Shown piece by piece: positions 24,849 to 34,841 of a stretch of 57,685 bases of DNA. Numbering within the stretch: the stretch's first letter is position 1; each line of letters starts with the position of its first letter. The notes under the pieces are model-generated. The model had not been told where the DNA came from. It searched no databases and saw nothing but the letters and a program-made list of their open reading frames with translations. Source of the DNA: Schlesneria sp. (GTDB lineage Bacteria; Planctomycetota; Planctomycetia; Planctomycetales; Planctomycetaceae); contig JAQGHU010000070.1 in NCBI GenBank assembly GCA_028291515.1, positions 1 through 57,685 on the forward strand, written 5' to 3'. The position numbers were made by a program, and so were the translations under genes.

Positions 24849-27800
24849 TCAGTCGGGCGGGAAGGCACCGTCACCGTAGAGGCGAGAGCTGCCCAGACCT
24901 TTAATTGTCGCTCCGGCAAAAACTTGGCTGGTGGGCTGGATCTCGCGAAACACCTCCACAGCTTGCCGCCACATTTGCTCATCGAGGGCCAGTTGCGGTT
25001 GCTTGTTTCCAATTTGAACGAAACCGGTGCCAGTATTCGCGATCGATCGTTTTGATTCCCAGATCGATTTTCCGTTCAATTCGTACGCCATGCGGATGGT
25101 CAACGACTTGGGTTGCACGGTCACCTTGTTCGGCTGGTTGCCTGGACCGCCGAAGAGCTGCATTTCGATCATTCCCTGATCGTTCGCAACGGTGGCTGTC
25201 ACCGTCAATTTCAGCGGCTGACTGTCCTGGATCGACAGCCCATTCGTACGTGCGGCGCTGTCGATGACATCTCGTATTTGCTGGGCCACGCCGGGAGCTT
25301 CGACAGGGTCAGTCAGACTAGACTGGAGTGAGACCGACATCCCCGGCTTGACCACCAATTTCGCGTCGAGCGACTTGTCGTCCAATCGATTCGCGATGGA
25401 GGTTTCCGGGACAGTCAGAGCCGTCAGCTTCATGCTGCCCCCCTTTTTCGCGGCCCCAGCGACCCACAAATGATTGTCCGTCGTTTTGCGTCCGAAAGTG
25501 ACGGCGTCACCAGTACCGTAATCGTACGACCACAGCACAGCCTGTCGTTTCAGATCGACCAGCATCAGGTGTCGATCGAGTGTGCTTGGCTTCGATTTGC
25601 GGTGAATCAACGGCGAGGGCTTTTCGGCCCCCACCAGCAGTTGTTGCCCACCGCCCCAAATCACAGGCCCCAATGCTGCTGGAATTGGAAAGTTGGTTAG
25701 TGACCCATCTTTGAGTTCGATCACATTTAACTGAGAGACATTCCCCGCGGAAGTCACGACAGCCAATCGATCACCTTTTGGAGCGAACGACATCGCGACG
25801 GCTTGCCCGTCAATCGGGACAGAGCCCCGTCCTTCGCCCGTTAACGAGTCCCTGATCTCGATTCTCATTTCGGCGCAGGTCGCCAGCAACTTGCCGCCGG
25901 GCGAAACGGCAAGGATTCCGGCATCCTGTACGGCATAGACCGGTGTGCAGCCCGGGAGCTTGTAGACCACCAGTTGATCGTTGCGACTGCAGGCCGCGAT
26001 CGTATTTTCGTCCAGAAATGCGGCCGCTTCGATGTCGCGGTGCTCGGGCTTTTCTTCGTTGACGAAAGGCCGGCATCCGGCAACATGAGTCCCCTCGGGC
26101 ACCGTAAATACGTCGAGCCGCCCTTGCCCGTCCATCGGTGTGACAAGCGCCCGCGAGCCACTCGGGCTGAGCGCGACGAGTTCGCACGGAAACCCAATCT
26201 CGACTCGTCCGACAGACTTTCCTTCCTTGAGGTCAAACAGTTCGAGCCAGTTCTGTCGGCACATGACCGGTTCGATGTCATAGCGACGACGATTTCGCTT
26301 GTCGCCCGTGATTTGCACCAGACGCGGATAGATCCCGCTGGTCAAGGCTTTCGCGTCATCTTCGCCTGTCGCGACGCGCAAGGCCGCTCGGGCGGAGTCT
26401 GGGCGCGAGAACTGGAGTTCCCGCGGCCTGCCCGTCGAATCTGACAACGCGATCGAAGTTGCCAAAGTCGGAGCCTCTGAACCGGGGTCGGGCTGGACTT
26501 TCCAGCCTCCGCTGATCGCGCTTTTATCGGTCGCTCGCTTGCGATCGATCGCCGTCAGTTTGGGCAGCTTGGCGTCAATGATTAAGCCACCGCTGGCCGC
26601 GACTTCACGAGCTCGGGCGACATCGGACTCTTTCAACTCCAACGCCGTCAGCGCCTCGGCACCTTTCGATCCGTCCCAGGAAGCAATCGTGGTATTCGAT
26701 AGCACGCGCCGGATGTCTTTGGTATCGAATCGGAGCAGTGGCGAAGGGAGCGAATAGACAACCTTCTTCGCATCTCGATCGATGATGTGTCGGCCATTTT
26801 GCAGTAAACGCTTGCGATCGGGAAACCATTGCAGAGAGGGCGCCCCCACTGCGGAATCGACCGGACGTTGATCAGGGTCAGGAAGCGAGAAGTCCGCCAC
26901 ATTGGTGCCATTGGCAAAATTCCAGATCAAGACGCGATCTGATGTCGCACTGTGGTTTTGGCCGAAGACGGCCGCGAGTTCAGCGCCATCGGGCGAAAAT
27001 GCGAGTCCAATCAGATCCTTATTCGACATGCGTTCGGAAAACTCGATCGTGCCGGCGAGTTCACCTGTTTCGAGGTCCTGAATCTGCAATGATTGGGCCA
27101 GAAAATCAGCCGTGAAGGCGGCATAGTGTCCGCCAGGGCTGAAGGCCATCTGATCGCCCGGTTGAGCATTCTCGCCGAGTTGGATCGTTCGCTCGGGTTC
27201 ACCGGAGGGGAGTTTCCACGTCATCAATTTGCGATGGACCGTCGATGCAATCAGCAGTCGTTGCGGCGAGGGGATGGCGACGGTGGTGATGTTCACTTGC
27301 TGCGCAGGCAGCGGAATCGTGACGGCAATTCTTCCGGCTTCTGTATCGAAGACATGGAGCCCGCCGTTGTCTTCGAAGCGATACCAAGCGAGCAATTTGC
27401 CATCGGCACTCAGCCCAGCCTTGTGCATATTCGCCAATGGGCCGACATCGCGAACCTTCGTGCCCGATGCTAAGTTCCAAAGTTCGCGAGGTTTCTTATT
27501 AGACGGACCCGGATCGCCATACAGAACAAATGGGCTGGCGGTCTCAGGATAGAGGATATGCTCCTGACGCGCGTACGTTATTTTGGACTCGATCTTGAAC
27601 GACGCAATCGGGTCGGTCGGCGCGGGAATTGTCGGAGGATCAACTTTTGCTTTCCACCCCTTACTGACAACGGTTGGTTTCTTTTCAGCAGGAGCCGCGA
27701 CAGCCGTATTCGGCGATGAAGTCGAGGCTGCAGTTGAGGCGCCGGGAGTTCCGGCGACGGGCACGGCATTGTTCCCGCCAGGGCGTCTTAAGATCACGAA

Positions 27801-28070
27801 GGCCAGTACGGCGACCACCACAAGTCCGCCGATTCCACCAGCGAGAATGAGTCCGACGGGAGCCCCCGATGACTTGGAGACGCGACCCTTTTTGCGAGAC
27901 CGTGGTCGAGATGGCGATCCTTCATCGTCTCGGGATTTTGTTTTGCGGCGTCCTTCACCAGGCAGATCGATGTCGCCACCGCAGTCTTTGCACTCCACGG
28001 TGCTGCCGGCGCGTTCATCGGGAAATCGATACTTCTTACCACACTCGGGACAAGCGATCTGAATGGGCAT
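24849..28070 (-). CDS. Zinc-ribbon, single-pass membrane protein with WD40-like propeller
   Basis: 1073 residues, ATG at 28070. An N-terminal zinc ribbon (C7-x2-C10 ... C27-x2-C30) resembles the MJ0042-type 'CPxCGKKYRFPDER' domain. A Lys/Arg-rich stretch precedes a membrane span (about 70-95). A long region (about 170-800) contains WD40-like strands, for example FSPDGAELAAVF, LSADGKLLAWY and VSPGGKLLATC, suggesting one or two beta-propellers on the outer side. The last 230 residues form a separate uncharacterised domain (from about 830). Planctomycete paralogs of this design are common; specific function is unknown. A large inverted repeat lies upstream, between this gene and truA. Confidence 0.82.
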   Translation of the reverse strand: MPIQIACPECGKKYRFPDERAGSTVECKDCGGDIDLPGEGRRKTKSRDDEGSPSRPRSRKKGRVSKSSGAPVGLILAGGIGGLVVVAVLAFVILRRPGGNNAVPVAGTPGASTAASTSSPNTAVAAPAEKKPTVVSKGWKAKVDPPTIPAPTDPIASFKIESKITYARQEHILYPETASPFVLYGDPGPSNKKPRELWNLASGTKVRDVGPLANMHKAGLSADGKLLAWYRFEDNGGLHVFDTEAGRIAVTIPLPAQQVNITTVAIPSPQRLLIASTVHRKLMTWKLPSGEPERTIQLGENAQPGDQMAFSPGGHYAAFTADFLAQSLQIQDLETGELAGTIEFSERMSNKDLIGLAFSPDGAELAAVFGQNHSATSDRVLIWNFANGTNVADFSLPDPDQRPVDSAVGAPSLQWFPDRKRLLQNGRHIIDRDAKKVVYSLPSPLLRFDTKDIRRVLSNTTIASWDGSKGAEALTALELKESDVARAREVAASGGLIIDAKLPKLTAIDRKRATDKSAISGGWKVQPDPGSEAPTLATSIALSDSTGRPRELQFSRPDSARAALRVATGEDDAKALTSGIYPRLVQITGDKRNRRRYDIEPVMCRQNWLELFDLKEGKSVGRVEIGFPCELVALSPSGSRALVTPMDGQGRLDVFTVPEGTHVAGCRPFVNEEKPEHRDIEAAAFLDENTIAACSRNDQLVVYKLPGCTPVYAVQDAGILAVSPGGKLLATCAEMRIEIRDSLTGEGRGSVPIDGQAVAMSFAPKGDRLAVVTSAGNVSQLNVIELKDGSLTNFPIPAALGPVIWGGGQQLLVGAEKPSPLIHRKSKPSTLDRHLMLVDLKRQAVLWSYDYGTGDAVTFGRKTTDNHLWVAGAAKKGGSMKLTALTVPETSIANRLDDKSLDAKLVVKPGMSVSLQSSLTDPVEAPGVAQQIRDVIDSAARTNGLSIQDSQPLKLTVTATVANDQGMIEMQLFGGPGNQPNKVTVQPKSLTIRMAYELNGKSIWESKRSIANTGTGFVQIGNKQPQLALDEQMWRQAVEVFREIQPTSQVFAGATIKGLGSSRLYGDGAFPPD

Positions 28071-28214
28071 GTCGAGTCCATTTCGCGTAGAAGATCAATG
28101 TTGAAGCAGGTGCACATTGCGAATCGAGGGCACCGAAGAAATGTAGATCGGAGACTACTGATTCGACTCAGCTTCGTGCAACCGAAGGCGGAAATTTCCC
28201 GAGAAAGGCGGATT

Positions 28215-28482
28215 TCACGCGAAGCCGCGGAGGCGCGAAGAAGAGATTGAGGAAGAAAGAGAAAGCGCAACGCTTGGACCGCGGACGCATGGGCGAGCGG
28301 GCGGTTTCAACGCATAGACGTGAAGGCGCAAAGAAGACATGGAAGAGAAGTCGTGTGATATTGAGGCGGATATAGAGGGGCTCTCATGTTCACCCCTCGC
28401 TGGTAACCGCTCGCTCGCGGCGGACTTCTTCCAAATATTTCTCTCCTCTCCCTCTTCTTCGCGCCTCCGCGGCTTCGCGTGA
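28215..28482. repeat. Long inverted repeat element with 31-bp perfect arms
   Basis: The 31 bases at 28215-28245 are the exact reverse complement of 28452-28482 (arms open TCACGCGAAGCCGCGGAGGC). A third, partial, direct-orientation relative (ACGTGAAGGCGCAAAGAAGA) lies at about 28319-28338. The enclosed 206 bases are purine-rich on the left and pyrimidine-rich on the right and show no gene. The 495-base gap to truA contains little else. This is a MITE/REP-like dispersed repeat; similar 'gcgaagccgcggaggcgcgaag' blocks are known to recur in many genomes. Confidence 0.9.
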
Positions 28483-28565
28483 GAACTGCTTTTCTTCCTC
28501 AGCAACGGGAGCAAGAAGCTATCCGCGTGCTGACGCAGCGCGGCTCACCTGGCGACTAGGCGGTA

Positions 28566-29441
28566 TCAGGTGTCGTAACCGACGCGCATGAGATATAGGC
28601 CCTGTGCCGGTGCCGTCTCGCCCGCGTGCGTGCGATCCCCAGCGTCAAGAATTCGCTGCATATCCAGCGGAGACCACCGACCGCGTCCCACATGAATCAG
28701 GGTTCCGGCGATGGCTCGAACCATGTTGTACAGGAAGCCGTCGGCTTCGATGTCAAAGCAGAGGAAGTCGGCGTCCATCCCCTGCGAGATCGGGAATTGA
28801 TGCAGACTTGGTGCGGAATCTGTATTGGCGGAAGCATGCCAGGCAGGCCAGCCCGTCGTTCGAGTGACACTCGCGTGAAAGATCGTGCGAATACTGGACG
28901 AGCGATTGGGCCATTGCGTCTCAAAGCATCGAAAGTCGTGCGTTCCAATGAGGTGTTGAACCGCCGCGTGCATTGCTTGATCGTCGAGGCGCGTTCGTTG
29001 CCACAAGGCATAGTGGCGCAGGAACGGAACGCGGATTGGATTGTTGTGGATGATGTAGCGATACCACTTCCGTTTCGCATCGTAGCGAGCGTTGAATCCG
29101 GGCTGCACTTCTTCGACGGCGCAGACCACAACGTCGTCGGGAAGATGAATCGGTAAGCCATGCAAAAAGCCGCGGCAGGGTGCGGTAGATCGCGTGGTCA
29201 GGCTGATCACCTGCCCCACGGCATGGACCCCCGCGTCTGTTCGCCCGGATGCCACTACGCGCGTCCGCTCGCCCGTAAAGTTCAGCAGTCCCTGTTCGAC
29301 GACTGCCTGTAGCGTCACGCCATTGGGCTGGACTTGCCACCCGAAATAGTTCGTGCCGTCGTACGCCAGCGTCAGCTTGAGGGTCCGTTCGCCGCTGGCC
29401 GCGACTGGTTCTGAATCGGTCACAGGGGCTTCGTCACTCAC
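28566..29441 (-). CDS. truA: tRNA pseudouridine synthase A
   Basis: 291 residues from GTG 29441, chosen because GTGA overlaps the argH stop by four bases; a longer GTG start at 29465 is possible. TruA converts uridine to pseudouridine at positions 38-40 of the tRNA anticodon arm. The catalytic aspartate is in [10 protein letters not shown] (near residue 69), and [12 protein letters not shown] and [15 protein letters not shown] are typical family blocks. Length is slightly above the usual 245-270, from an N-terminal tail rich in Glu/Thr. Translationally coupled to argH, which is not an obvious functional partner but a plausible housekeeping pair. Confidence 0.95.
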   Translation of the reverse strand: MSDEAPVTDSEPVAASGERTLKLTLAYDGTNYFGWQVQPNGVTLQAVVEQGLLNFTGERTRVVASGRTDAGVHAVGQVISLTTRSTAPCRGFLHGLPIHLPDDVVVCAVEEVQPGFNARYDAKRKWYRYIIHNNPIRVPFLRHYALWQRTRLDDQAMHAAVQHLIGTHDFRCFETQWPNRSSSIRTIFHASVTRTTGWPAWHASANTDSAPSLHQFPISQGMDADFLCFDIEADGFLYNMVRAIAGTLIHVGRGRWSPLDMQRILDAGDRTHAGETAPAQGLYLMRVGYDT

Positions 29442-30820
29442 TTTGCCTGTAGCCGATCGCGCCACGCGGTGACTTGTTCGGCAACGGCGTTACGTCCACC
29501 ACTGCCAAAGCTGCTGAGTCGCTCGACGACGTTTTTGACACCCAGCGAATTGGTTACGTCGGCGCCGATCTTGTCGCACGCTTGTTGCAGCTCGGCTAAC
29601 GACAGATCGGCCAGTTTGATGCGACGCGATTCACAGTCTCGCACCAGTTTACCGACGACTTCGTGGCCTGATCGCATGGGGACGCCCTTGCTGATCAGGT
29701 ATTCCATCAGTGTCGTGGCGTCGAGGAAGCCTTCTTCCAGGCGGGCATTGATTGTGTCGACCTGCAATTTCGCATGACGCACGATACTTGGTGCCAAGTC
29801 CACGCAGGCGCGGACGGTGTCGAATGCATCGAAGAAGGCGAGCTTATCTTCCTGCAGATCGCGATTGTAAGCGAGTGGCAGTCCCTTGATGAGCGTCAGG
29901 ATCTGCTGCACGTCCGCGATCACGCGAGCGGACTTGCCGCGCATCAGTTCCAGCACGTCTGGATTCCGCTTCTGCGGCATGATCGACGAACCAGTGGTAT
30001 AGGCGTCGGGTAGCTTCAGGAATCCGAATTCCGTCGTACACCACAAGATCCATTCTTCGGCCCAGCCGCTCAGATGAACGGAGATCAGTGAGAGGACAAA
30101 AATAGATTCGGCCAGAAAGTCGCGATCACTGGAAACGTCGAGGCTGTTGGCGGCGACATCGGCAAATCCGAGCAGCCGCGCGGATTCGTGACGGTCGATC
30201 GGCAGTGACGATCCGGCGAGGGCCGCGGCTCCCAGCGGGAGGATGTTGACGCGCTTCAAGCAGTCTGCCAGTCGCTCGCGATCGCGCTGCAGTTTCTCGC
30301 AATAGGCTAGCCAGTAGTGGGCGGCCATCACGGGTTGAGCACGCTGAAGATGTGTGTAGCCGGGCAGAACGACATCGGCGTCGGCTTCACAGCGATCAAC
30401 AAATGCCCGCTGCAACTCGATCAGCAGCGCATCCAGTTCAGTCAGGCAATCGCGGACATACAGTTTTAGATCGGTCGCGACCTGATCGTTTCGACTGCGG
30501 CCCGTATGCAGCTTACGTCCCACATCGCCGATGCGCGCGATCAGAGCGGACTCGATATGCATGTGAATGTCTTCGAGTTCCGTCTTCCAGACCATCTCGC
30601 CGCGCGCGATTTCCTGGCCGATGACATCCAACGTTTCGACGATCTGGCGGCATTCGTCCGCGGTGAGCAGCTCGACCTTGGCCAGCATGCGAGCGTGGGC
30701 TTGCGAACCGCGGATATCGACGGCCGCCAGACGGCTGTCAAAGCTAATCGATTCGGTGAAGAATTCGACGCGCGGATCGGTCTTCTGATCAAACGCTCCG
30801 CCCCAGGCTTTCGCAGACAC
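29438..30820 (-). CDS. argH: Argininosuccinate lyase
   Basis: 460 residues, GTG start at 30820 with GGGAGAAG upstream. It catalyses the last step of arginine synthesis: argininosuccinate to arginine plus fumarate. The fumarase/ASL superfamily signature [12 protein letters not shown] is present (near residue 278), as is [13 protein letters not shown] at the N-terminal substrate site. Length is typical of ArgH. Overlaps the truA start by four bases, so the two are co-translated. No other arginine-pathway gene lies in the window. Confidence 0.97.
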   Translation of the reverse strand: MSAKAWGGAFDQKTDPRVEFFTESISFDSRLAAVDIRGSQAHARMLAKVELLTADECRQIVETLDVIGQEIARGEMVWKTELEDIHMHIESALIARIGDVGRKLHTGRSRNDQVATDLKLYVRDCLTELDALLIELQRAFVDRCEADADVVLPGYTHLQRAQPVMAAHYWLAYCEKLQRDRERLADCLKRVNILPLGAAALAGSSLPIDRHESARLLGFADVAANSLDVSSDRDFLAESIFVLSLISVHLSGWAEEWILWCTTEFGFLKLPDAYTTGSSIMPQKRNPDVLELMRGKSARVIADVQQILTLIKGLPLAYNRDLQEDKLAFFDAFDTVRACVDLAPSIVRHAKLQVDTINARLEEGFLDATTLMEYLISKGVPMRSGHEVVGKLVRDCESRRIKLADLSLAELQQACDKIGADVTNSLGVKNVVERLSSFGSGGRNAVAEQVTAWRDRLQAK

Positions 30821-31129
30821 TCGACTTCTCCCGAACTTGTAGATCCCTGATTTGTGGCCAATTCCTCGGCATCGGCGGACGCACTTTTACCAGATTTCGG
30901 CCTGATTCGGTACGAACCCGCCTGGCGGCCCTTCTTTCCGACCGCGCCAGCAGGCCGAAGGTTCGCCGCCAGCCCCTACAATCGTTAACTCCGGCTGAAT
31001 TTGGGTCGATCAATCCGATTCGCCATTTGACAACGGTCTATTCGTCAATTTAGCGTGGGAATTAAAGGACGACCCGAACCGCGACGGAGCGGCGGACCTG
31101 ATCGAAGTCGAGATTGAAGGAACTGCGTC
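30821..31129. other. Divergent intergenic region (309 bases)
   Basis: Gap between argH (minus) and the secreted protein at 31130 (plus), so promoters for both should lie here. TTGACA at 31027-31032 looks like a -35 box for the rightward gene, but the bases 17 downstream (TTAGCG) are a poor -10, so no promoter is claimed. No hairpin, RNA gene or convincing short ORF was seen. Confidence 0.5.
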
Positions 31130-31807
31130 ATGTACGGACGGATGAAAACCTGGGGAATGGCGGCGGGGTTGATGTGTGCGACGGCAGCGAGCAGTTTCGC
31201 CGCGGAGCCGTTCGTGCAGGATTTTGACGGATGGAAAATCACGATCCGTCCGGGAGCTTCCAGTCAGCCGGACGTTCCATCAGCAGTTCGCACGGCAGTC
31301 CCCACTGCAAAAAGCCAAACGGGAAAGATTCAGCTCGTTTCCCTTCGACAGGACGTGCCTGAACTATCGCCAGATCCAAGCGGTCCGGTTCCTGAGTCCT
31401 TGGTGAAACAGCCGGTGATGGACGACTTGCCGATCATTACTCCAGGCGAATCCAGCTACTGCTGCGAGCCCAAGACGATCGTCAATCCCCCCGAAGGAAG
31501 CGTCGACCCGCGATACCTGTCGCAGATGTACTCGGAGATCTACAAATCAATCCCGTTCATCCGAGCGGAATATGATGCGAATCCCAGTTACATCAATGAC
31601 AATGCCGTCGAATTCCTGTTCGGAAAGATGCGTCAGACGATTATTCAACGAACGACTAACGTCAATCAGGGTTACGGAGGTGGATACGGCGGTTACGGAG
31701 TGCCGTGGGCCTATGGCGGGCCTGGTTTCGGCTTCGGCGGCGGTTATTCCTATCCGCTGCAACTGGTCGTGCCTGGGACAGGTTTGCGAGTTCATCGCTT
31801 GAACTAA
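31130..31807 (+). CDS. Secreted Gly/Tyr-rich protein of unknown function
   Basis: 225 residues, ATG at 31130 with GAAGGA upstream. The N-terminus (MKTWGMAAGLMCATAASSFAAEP) is a clear signal peptide with cleavage near FAA-EP. The middle (about 40-135) has two cysteines (YCCEP) and no family I recognise. The last 50 residues are Gly/Tyr-rich (GYGGGYGGYG, GFGFGGGYSY), like low-complexity tails of envelope or surface proteins. A dispersed palindrome (31831-31913) follows the stop and may end the transcript. Function unknown. Confidence 0.75.
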   Translation: MYGRMKTWGMAAGLMCATAASSFAAEPFVQDFDGWKITIRPGASSQPDVPSAVRTAVPTAKSQTGKIQLVSLRQDVPELSPDPSGPVPESLVKQPVMDDLPIITPGESSYCCEPKTIVNPPEGSVDPRYLSQMYSEIYKSIPFIRAEYDANPSYINDNAVEFLFGKMRQTIIQRTTNVNQGYGGGYGGYGVPWAYGGPGFGFGGGYSYPLQLVVPGTGLRVHRLN

Positions 31808-31830
31808 GGCGATGCCCAGACAGTTCACAG

Positions 31831-31913
31831 CCGTCATTCCCGCAGATAGACATTTGCTCCAGCATTGATGCCCCACTCGCTCCACTGGATTCCCGCCTTC
31901 GCGGGAATGACGG
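31831..31913. repeat. Dispersed palindromic repeat
   Basis: CCGTCATTCCCGC (31831-31843) is exactly complementary to GCGGGAATGACGG (31901-31913), and the right end also forms a tight hairpin, ATTCCCGC-CTTC-GCGGGAAT (31889-31908). The core is shared with the repeat at 17259-17313. It separates two convergent genes, where a bidirectional transcript end is expected. Confidence 0.8.
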
Positions 31914-31948
31914 AAGGGGCGATGATGTGACGCGATAAATGATTCGAA

Positions 31949-32722
31949 TCAGCGTGCTGTGACAGAGCCCTTCATGGCATCCAGCTTTCGCGTGGCTTGA
32001 ACTTTTACCAGGCCTTCGCCTTTGGTGGCCGCGAGTTGGTAGTAGATCTTCGCGACGCCTGCTCGGCCGTCTTTTTCGGCGGCGACGGCTTTTTCCAGAT
32101 ATTGAGCGGCGGACAGTTGCCGGCTCGAATTCGTCGCAACTTCGGCGGGGCGCGGTGCCGGCGGGATTTCGTTGCGAGCGACATTGGCCTCCCGTAATGG
32201 CGCTTGGATCGCTTGCTCACCCTTGGGAAGGACAATCCGTCCCTGCTCTGTCTTCAACTGGCCCGTTGCGACTCGCGACGCCAATGGCCCCATCGCTGGA
32301 ACATTGGCGAAGCCCCCGCCTCCGCCGACGACAGGGACAACTCCTGTCACGAACGGTCGTTCACTGCCAATGAACAGGTAGCCAGGAAAGCCGTTGGTGG
32401 TGGTGAGCATCGGGGTCACGGTGGTGCTGTTCAACGAGGCACCTTGGCCGAATCCAAAATCGAAAGCAGCGTTATTGACGCCGAAGCCGCCGGACAAACC
32501 TGCGTTGGGCTGATAGCCGCCAAACGGCGGAGTTCCACCGCCACCATTAAAGTTCATGAAGTAGTGGGGATTGTGGACGCTCCAGCCAACATGCGAATGT
32601 TCGTAAAACGACGACGAATTGCTCTGAAGCGGCGATTGCGTCGTCACCATTTGGGCGGACAGCAACGCCGGCAGGCCCAGCAGACTTGCGACGAATGACA
32701 GGCAAGATTTGACGCGAGGCAT
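31949..32722 (-). CDS. Secreted protein with Gly-rich centre
   Basis: 257 residues from ATG 32722 (longer frame to 32860). The N-terminus (MPRVKSCLSFVASLLGLPALLSAQM) is a signal peptide. A Gly/Asn/Phe-rich stretch follows (FNGGGGTPPFGGYQPN). The C-terminal third is alpha-helical: QLSAAQYLEKAVAAEKDG, AGVAKIYYQLAATKGEG, resembling a Sel1/TPR-like helical pair. No enzymatic motif. The position between a secreted Gly-rich protein and the YdjY-domain gene suggests envelope or secretion-related roles, but no function can be named. Confidence 0.7.
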   Translation of the reverse strand: MPRVKSCLSFVASLLGLPALLSAQMVTTQSPLQSNSSSFYEHSHVGWSVHNPHYFMNFNGGGGTPPFGGYQPNAGLSGGFGVNNAAFDFGFGQGASLNSTTVTPMLTTTNGFPGYLFIGSERPFVTGVVPVVGGGGGFANVPAMGPLASRVATGQLKTEQGRIVLPKGEQAIQAPLREANVARNEIPPAPRPAEVATNSSRQLSAAQYLEKAVAAEKDGRAGVAKIYYQLAATKGEGLVKVQATRKLDAMKGSVTAR

Positions 32723-32822
32723 CTTGAACAACCGCCAATTCACGATTCGTGGCACATGAACCGAATCACTGTAGCGATCCCGAAACGGGATTTCGAGAAG
32801 AAAATGCGGCCGTCCCGATTTG

Positions 32823-33734
32823 CTATTTCGCTGGCTTTTTGAAGACCGGGACCAGTTCAATCGTCACCTTGGTTCCAACCGGCGGGATTCGCTCGGTATA
32901 GGCCTCAAACATCAAGCCATCGTTCGTCGCACTGCTCTCGATCGAGAGATCGATCGTGGCTGTGGCAAAGTTCGCGATACAGATCAGATCGCCCCCCTCG
33001 GCCAGATAGTATTTCTCGCCGGTGGCGGTGTCTGTATTGAAACCGCTGCCCGCGAAGACCCATTGAGCGTCCATCTGGCGGACTTGAGATTCATCGAACA
33101 TCGATTTGATCCCCGCGCGGAATGCGGTGTCGGTCGACAATTTCTGCAAGCTGTCGCGTTGAGTCTCAGTCATAGGGCCGTACCACAGTAGTTCTTTGTT
33201 GCGGTCGTCCCACTTCAAATCGCTGTCGGCGGGCAACTTCAGATTCTTGGGAAAGGCCTCGAGTTTCGCGATGAAATAGCGACGAGTCGCATGCCGGATC
33301 CATGTTTGAGCGGGATCGCGATGCAACTTGCCATTCGCATCGGTCCAGGTCAGGAAAATGTTGAGCAGTTGTCCGGTGGCCCCCTTGTATTCCGGGACGA
33401 ACTTCGCGGGACTGCCCGGCTCGGCTCCGATGGAGATCAGGCCGGCATGGATCAATTGAGCTTTCGATTCGACCGACAGGATCGATTCGTGCTCCTTCGT
33501 CTGCTTGATACAGGCGAGCATCTCCAGCAACCCCTCACGCAGCACCACTTCAGACTTCAGCAGCAGTCGCTTCCCCTTCAGGTCGACCAGTACTGTCCCC
33601 GCTTTATTGAGCGGAGTCAGATCGCCCGCCTCTTTGACGGCGGGAAGCTTCTCGTCGGCCGCACGCGCGGAGGATGTCACAAAAGTGACGGTCAGTGTCG
33701 CGCAAATCGCCACGAGGATGGCTGGGAACCGCAT
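32823..33734 (-). CDS. Secreted YdjY-domain protein
   Basis: 303 residues, ATG at 33734. Signal peptide MRFPAILVAICATLTVTFVTSSARAAD. The block VLREGLLEMLACIKQTKEHESIL and the following AQLIHAGLISIGAEPG match the YdjY-type domain found in many planctomycete secreted proteins; its biochemical role is not established. The second half (about 150-300) is less conserved and lacks recognisable motifs. Same strand as its left neighbour, 100 bases apart, so possibly co-transcribed. Downstream of the esterase gene there is a terminator, so the YdjY gene probably has its own promoter. Confidence 0.78.
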   Translation of the reverse strand: MRFPAILVAICATLTVTFVTSSARAADEKLPAVKEAGDLTPLNKAGTVLVDLKGKRLLLKSEVVLREGLLEMLACIKQTKEHESILSVESKAQLIHAGLISIGAEPGSPAKFVPEYKGATGQLLNIFLTWTDANGKLHRDPAQTWIRHATRRYFIAKLEAFPKNLKLPADSDLKWDDRNKELLWYGPMTETQRDSLQKLSTDTAFRAGIKSMFDESQVRQMDAQWVFAGSGFNTDTATGEKYYLAEGGDLICIANFATATIDLSIESSATNDGLMFEAYTERIPPVGTKVTIELVPVFKKPAK

Positions 33735-33792
33735 TGGAAACCCCGTTCATTGAAGACTTCGGCGATGTCAGCCGAGGGATCGCTCATGATTA

Positions 33793-33830
33793 GAAAACCT
33801 TGGAACAGCTTAGCAAACACTGTTCCAAGG
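33793..33830 (-). terminator. Rho-independent terminator after the esterase gene
   Basis: Read on the minus strand: CCTTGGAACAG, 11-base loop, CTGTTCCAAGG, then TTTTCT. The 11-bp stem (33798-33808 with 33820-33830) is perfect and begins about 25 bases after the esterase stop. This is a good intrinsic terminator. Confidence 0.8.
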
Positions 33831-33855
33831 CTCAATTTGCGTCGACCGAACGAGA

Positions 33856-34758
33856 TTACTTTGCTTTGCCCGCGCTTGGCTGCAGCAGTTTGAGTTCGCC
33901 CAGCCACGCTAATGATTGTTCCTGCCAAGCATCCCACATTGGGCCTCTATATCCATTCAGTCCGTGGCCACCTGAGGGGAGTTCCAGATACTTACCGGGG
34001 ACTTTATGCGCCTGAAGTGCGGCATAGAACATCTCGGAGTTCGCCGGCACGACCACCGTATCGTCCTTCGCATGCGCCAGGAACGTGGGTGGGGTCTTGT
34101 CCGTGACTTGCTTCTCATTGGAGAACAGTTCGACGAGCTCTTTGGAGGGATTCGCACCGAGCAGATTGCTCTTGGAGCCCTGATGCGTCTTGTCGCCCAT
34201 GGAAATGACCGGATAGATGAGGATCGCAAAGTCGGGTCGACTGCTGACTCGCGCGATCGGATCGGTGGTTTTCGGATCGCCTTCGTCGAAGTGGGTGTCT
34301 GCCGTCGAGGCCAGATGTCCGCCCGCGGAAAAGCCCATGATGCCGATTCGGGTAGGATCGACTCCCCATTCGGTGGCTCGGGCTCGAACTGTCCGAATGG
34401 CTCGTTGAGCATCGAGCAGCGGGACGTAGGTTCGACCGGCAGGCAGTCGGTATTCCAGCACGACACCCGTGATGCCGTGCTTGTTCAGCCAGGCGGCAAT
34501 TCCATGCCCTTCACCACCTGTGACTAATCCGCCGTAGCCGCCACCGGGACAGATGACGATCGCTGCGCCGTTTGGCTTCGCGGGGCGATGGACGGTGATG
34601 AAGACTTCCGTGTCCTGGAACTGGCCGTCTCCGATCGGAGCTTTCCCATTCCACAAGCCGACTCGTTCCGGTTTAACTTCCGGTGCGTCTTGAGCGATGG
34701 CATTCCATCCCGATGTCAGAACCATTGCGACAAGCATCAATCGGACCGAACGAATCAT
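33856..34758 (-). CDS. Secreted alpha/beta hydrolase (esterase)
   Basis: 300 residues from ATG 34758, with GGAG upstream. Signal peptide to about residue 22 (MLVAMVLTSGWNAIAQ). Alpha/beta-hydrolase fold: ICPGGGYGGL oxyanion region, nucleophile elbow GFSAGGH, catalytic acid in HAKDDTVV and histidine in GGHGL. These match the BD-FAE/acetyl-xylan-esterase-like branch common in planctomycetes, which removes acyl groups from plant-type polysaccharides. Predicted periplasmic. Substrate not proven. An intrinsic terminator follows. The sulfatase at the far right is another predicted exported hydrolase, but the two are not linked. Confidence 0.85.
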   Translation of the reverse strand: MIRSVRLMLVAMVLTSGWNAIAQDAPEVKPERVGLWNGKAPIGDGQFQDTEVFITVHRPAKPNGAAIVICPGGGYGGLVTGGEGHGIAAWLNKHGITGVVLEYRLPAGRTYVPLLDAQRAIRTVRARATEWGVDPTRIGIMGFSAGGHLASTADTHFDEGDPKTTDPIARVSSRPDFAILIYPVISMGDKTHQGSKSNLLGANPSKELVELFSNEKQVTDKTPPTFLAHAKDDTVVVPANSEMFYAALQAHKVPGKYLELPSGGHGLNGYRGPMWDAWQEQSLAWLGELKLLQPSAGKAK

Positions 34759-34841
34759 TGTTGTTACTCCAGAAGTATCGAGTTCATCGTTGTCGACAAG
34801 AGGCAAACGCAAAGCGATTGTGACGCGTGGTTGATCTCGGA

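Noticed and set aside
31027-31055. A sigma-70-type promoter before the secreted protein
   Set aside because: TTGACA is good, but the -10 at the correct distance is poor (TTAGCG); not enough for a feature.
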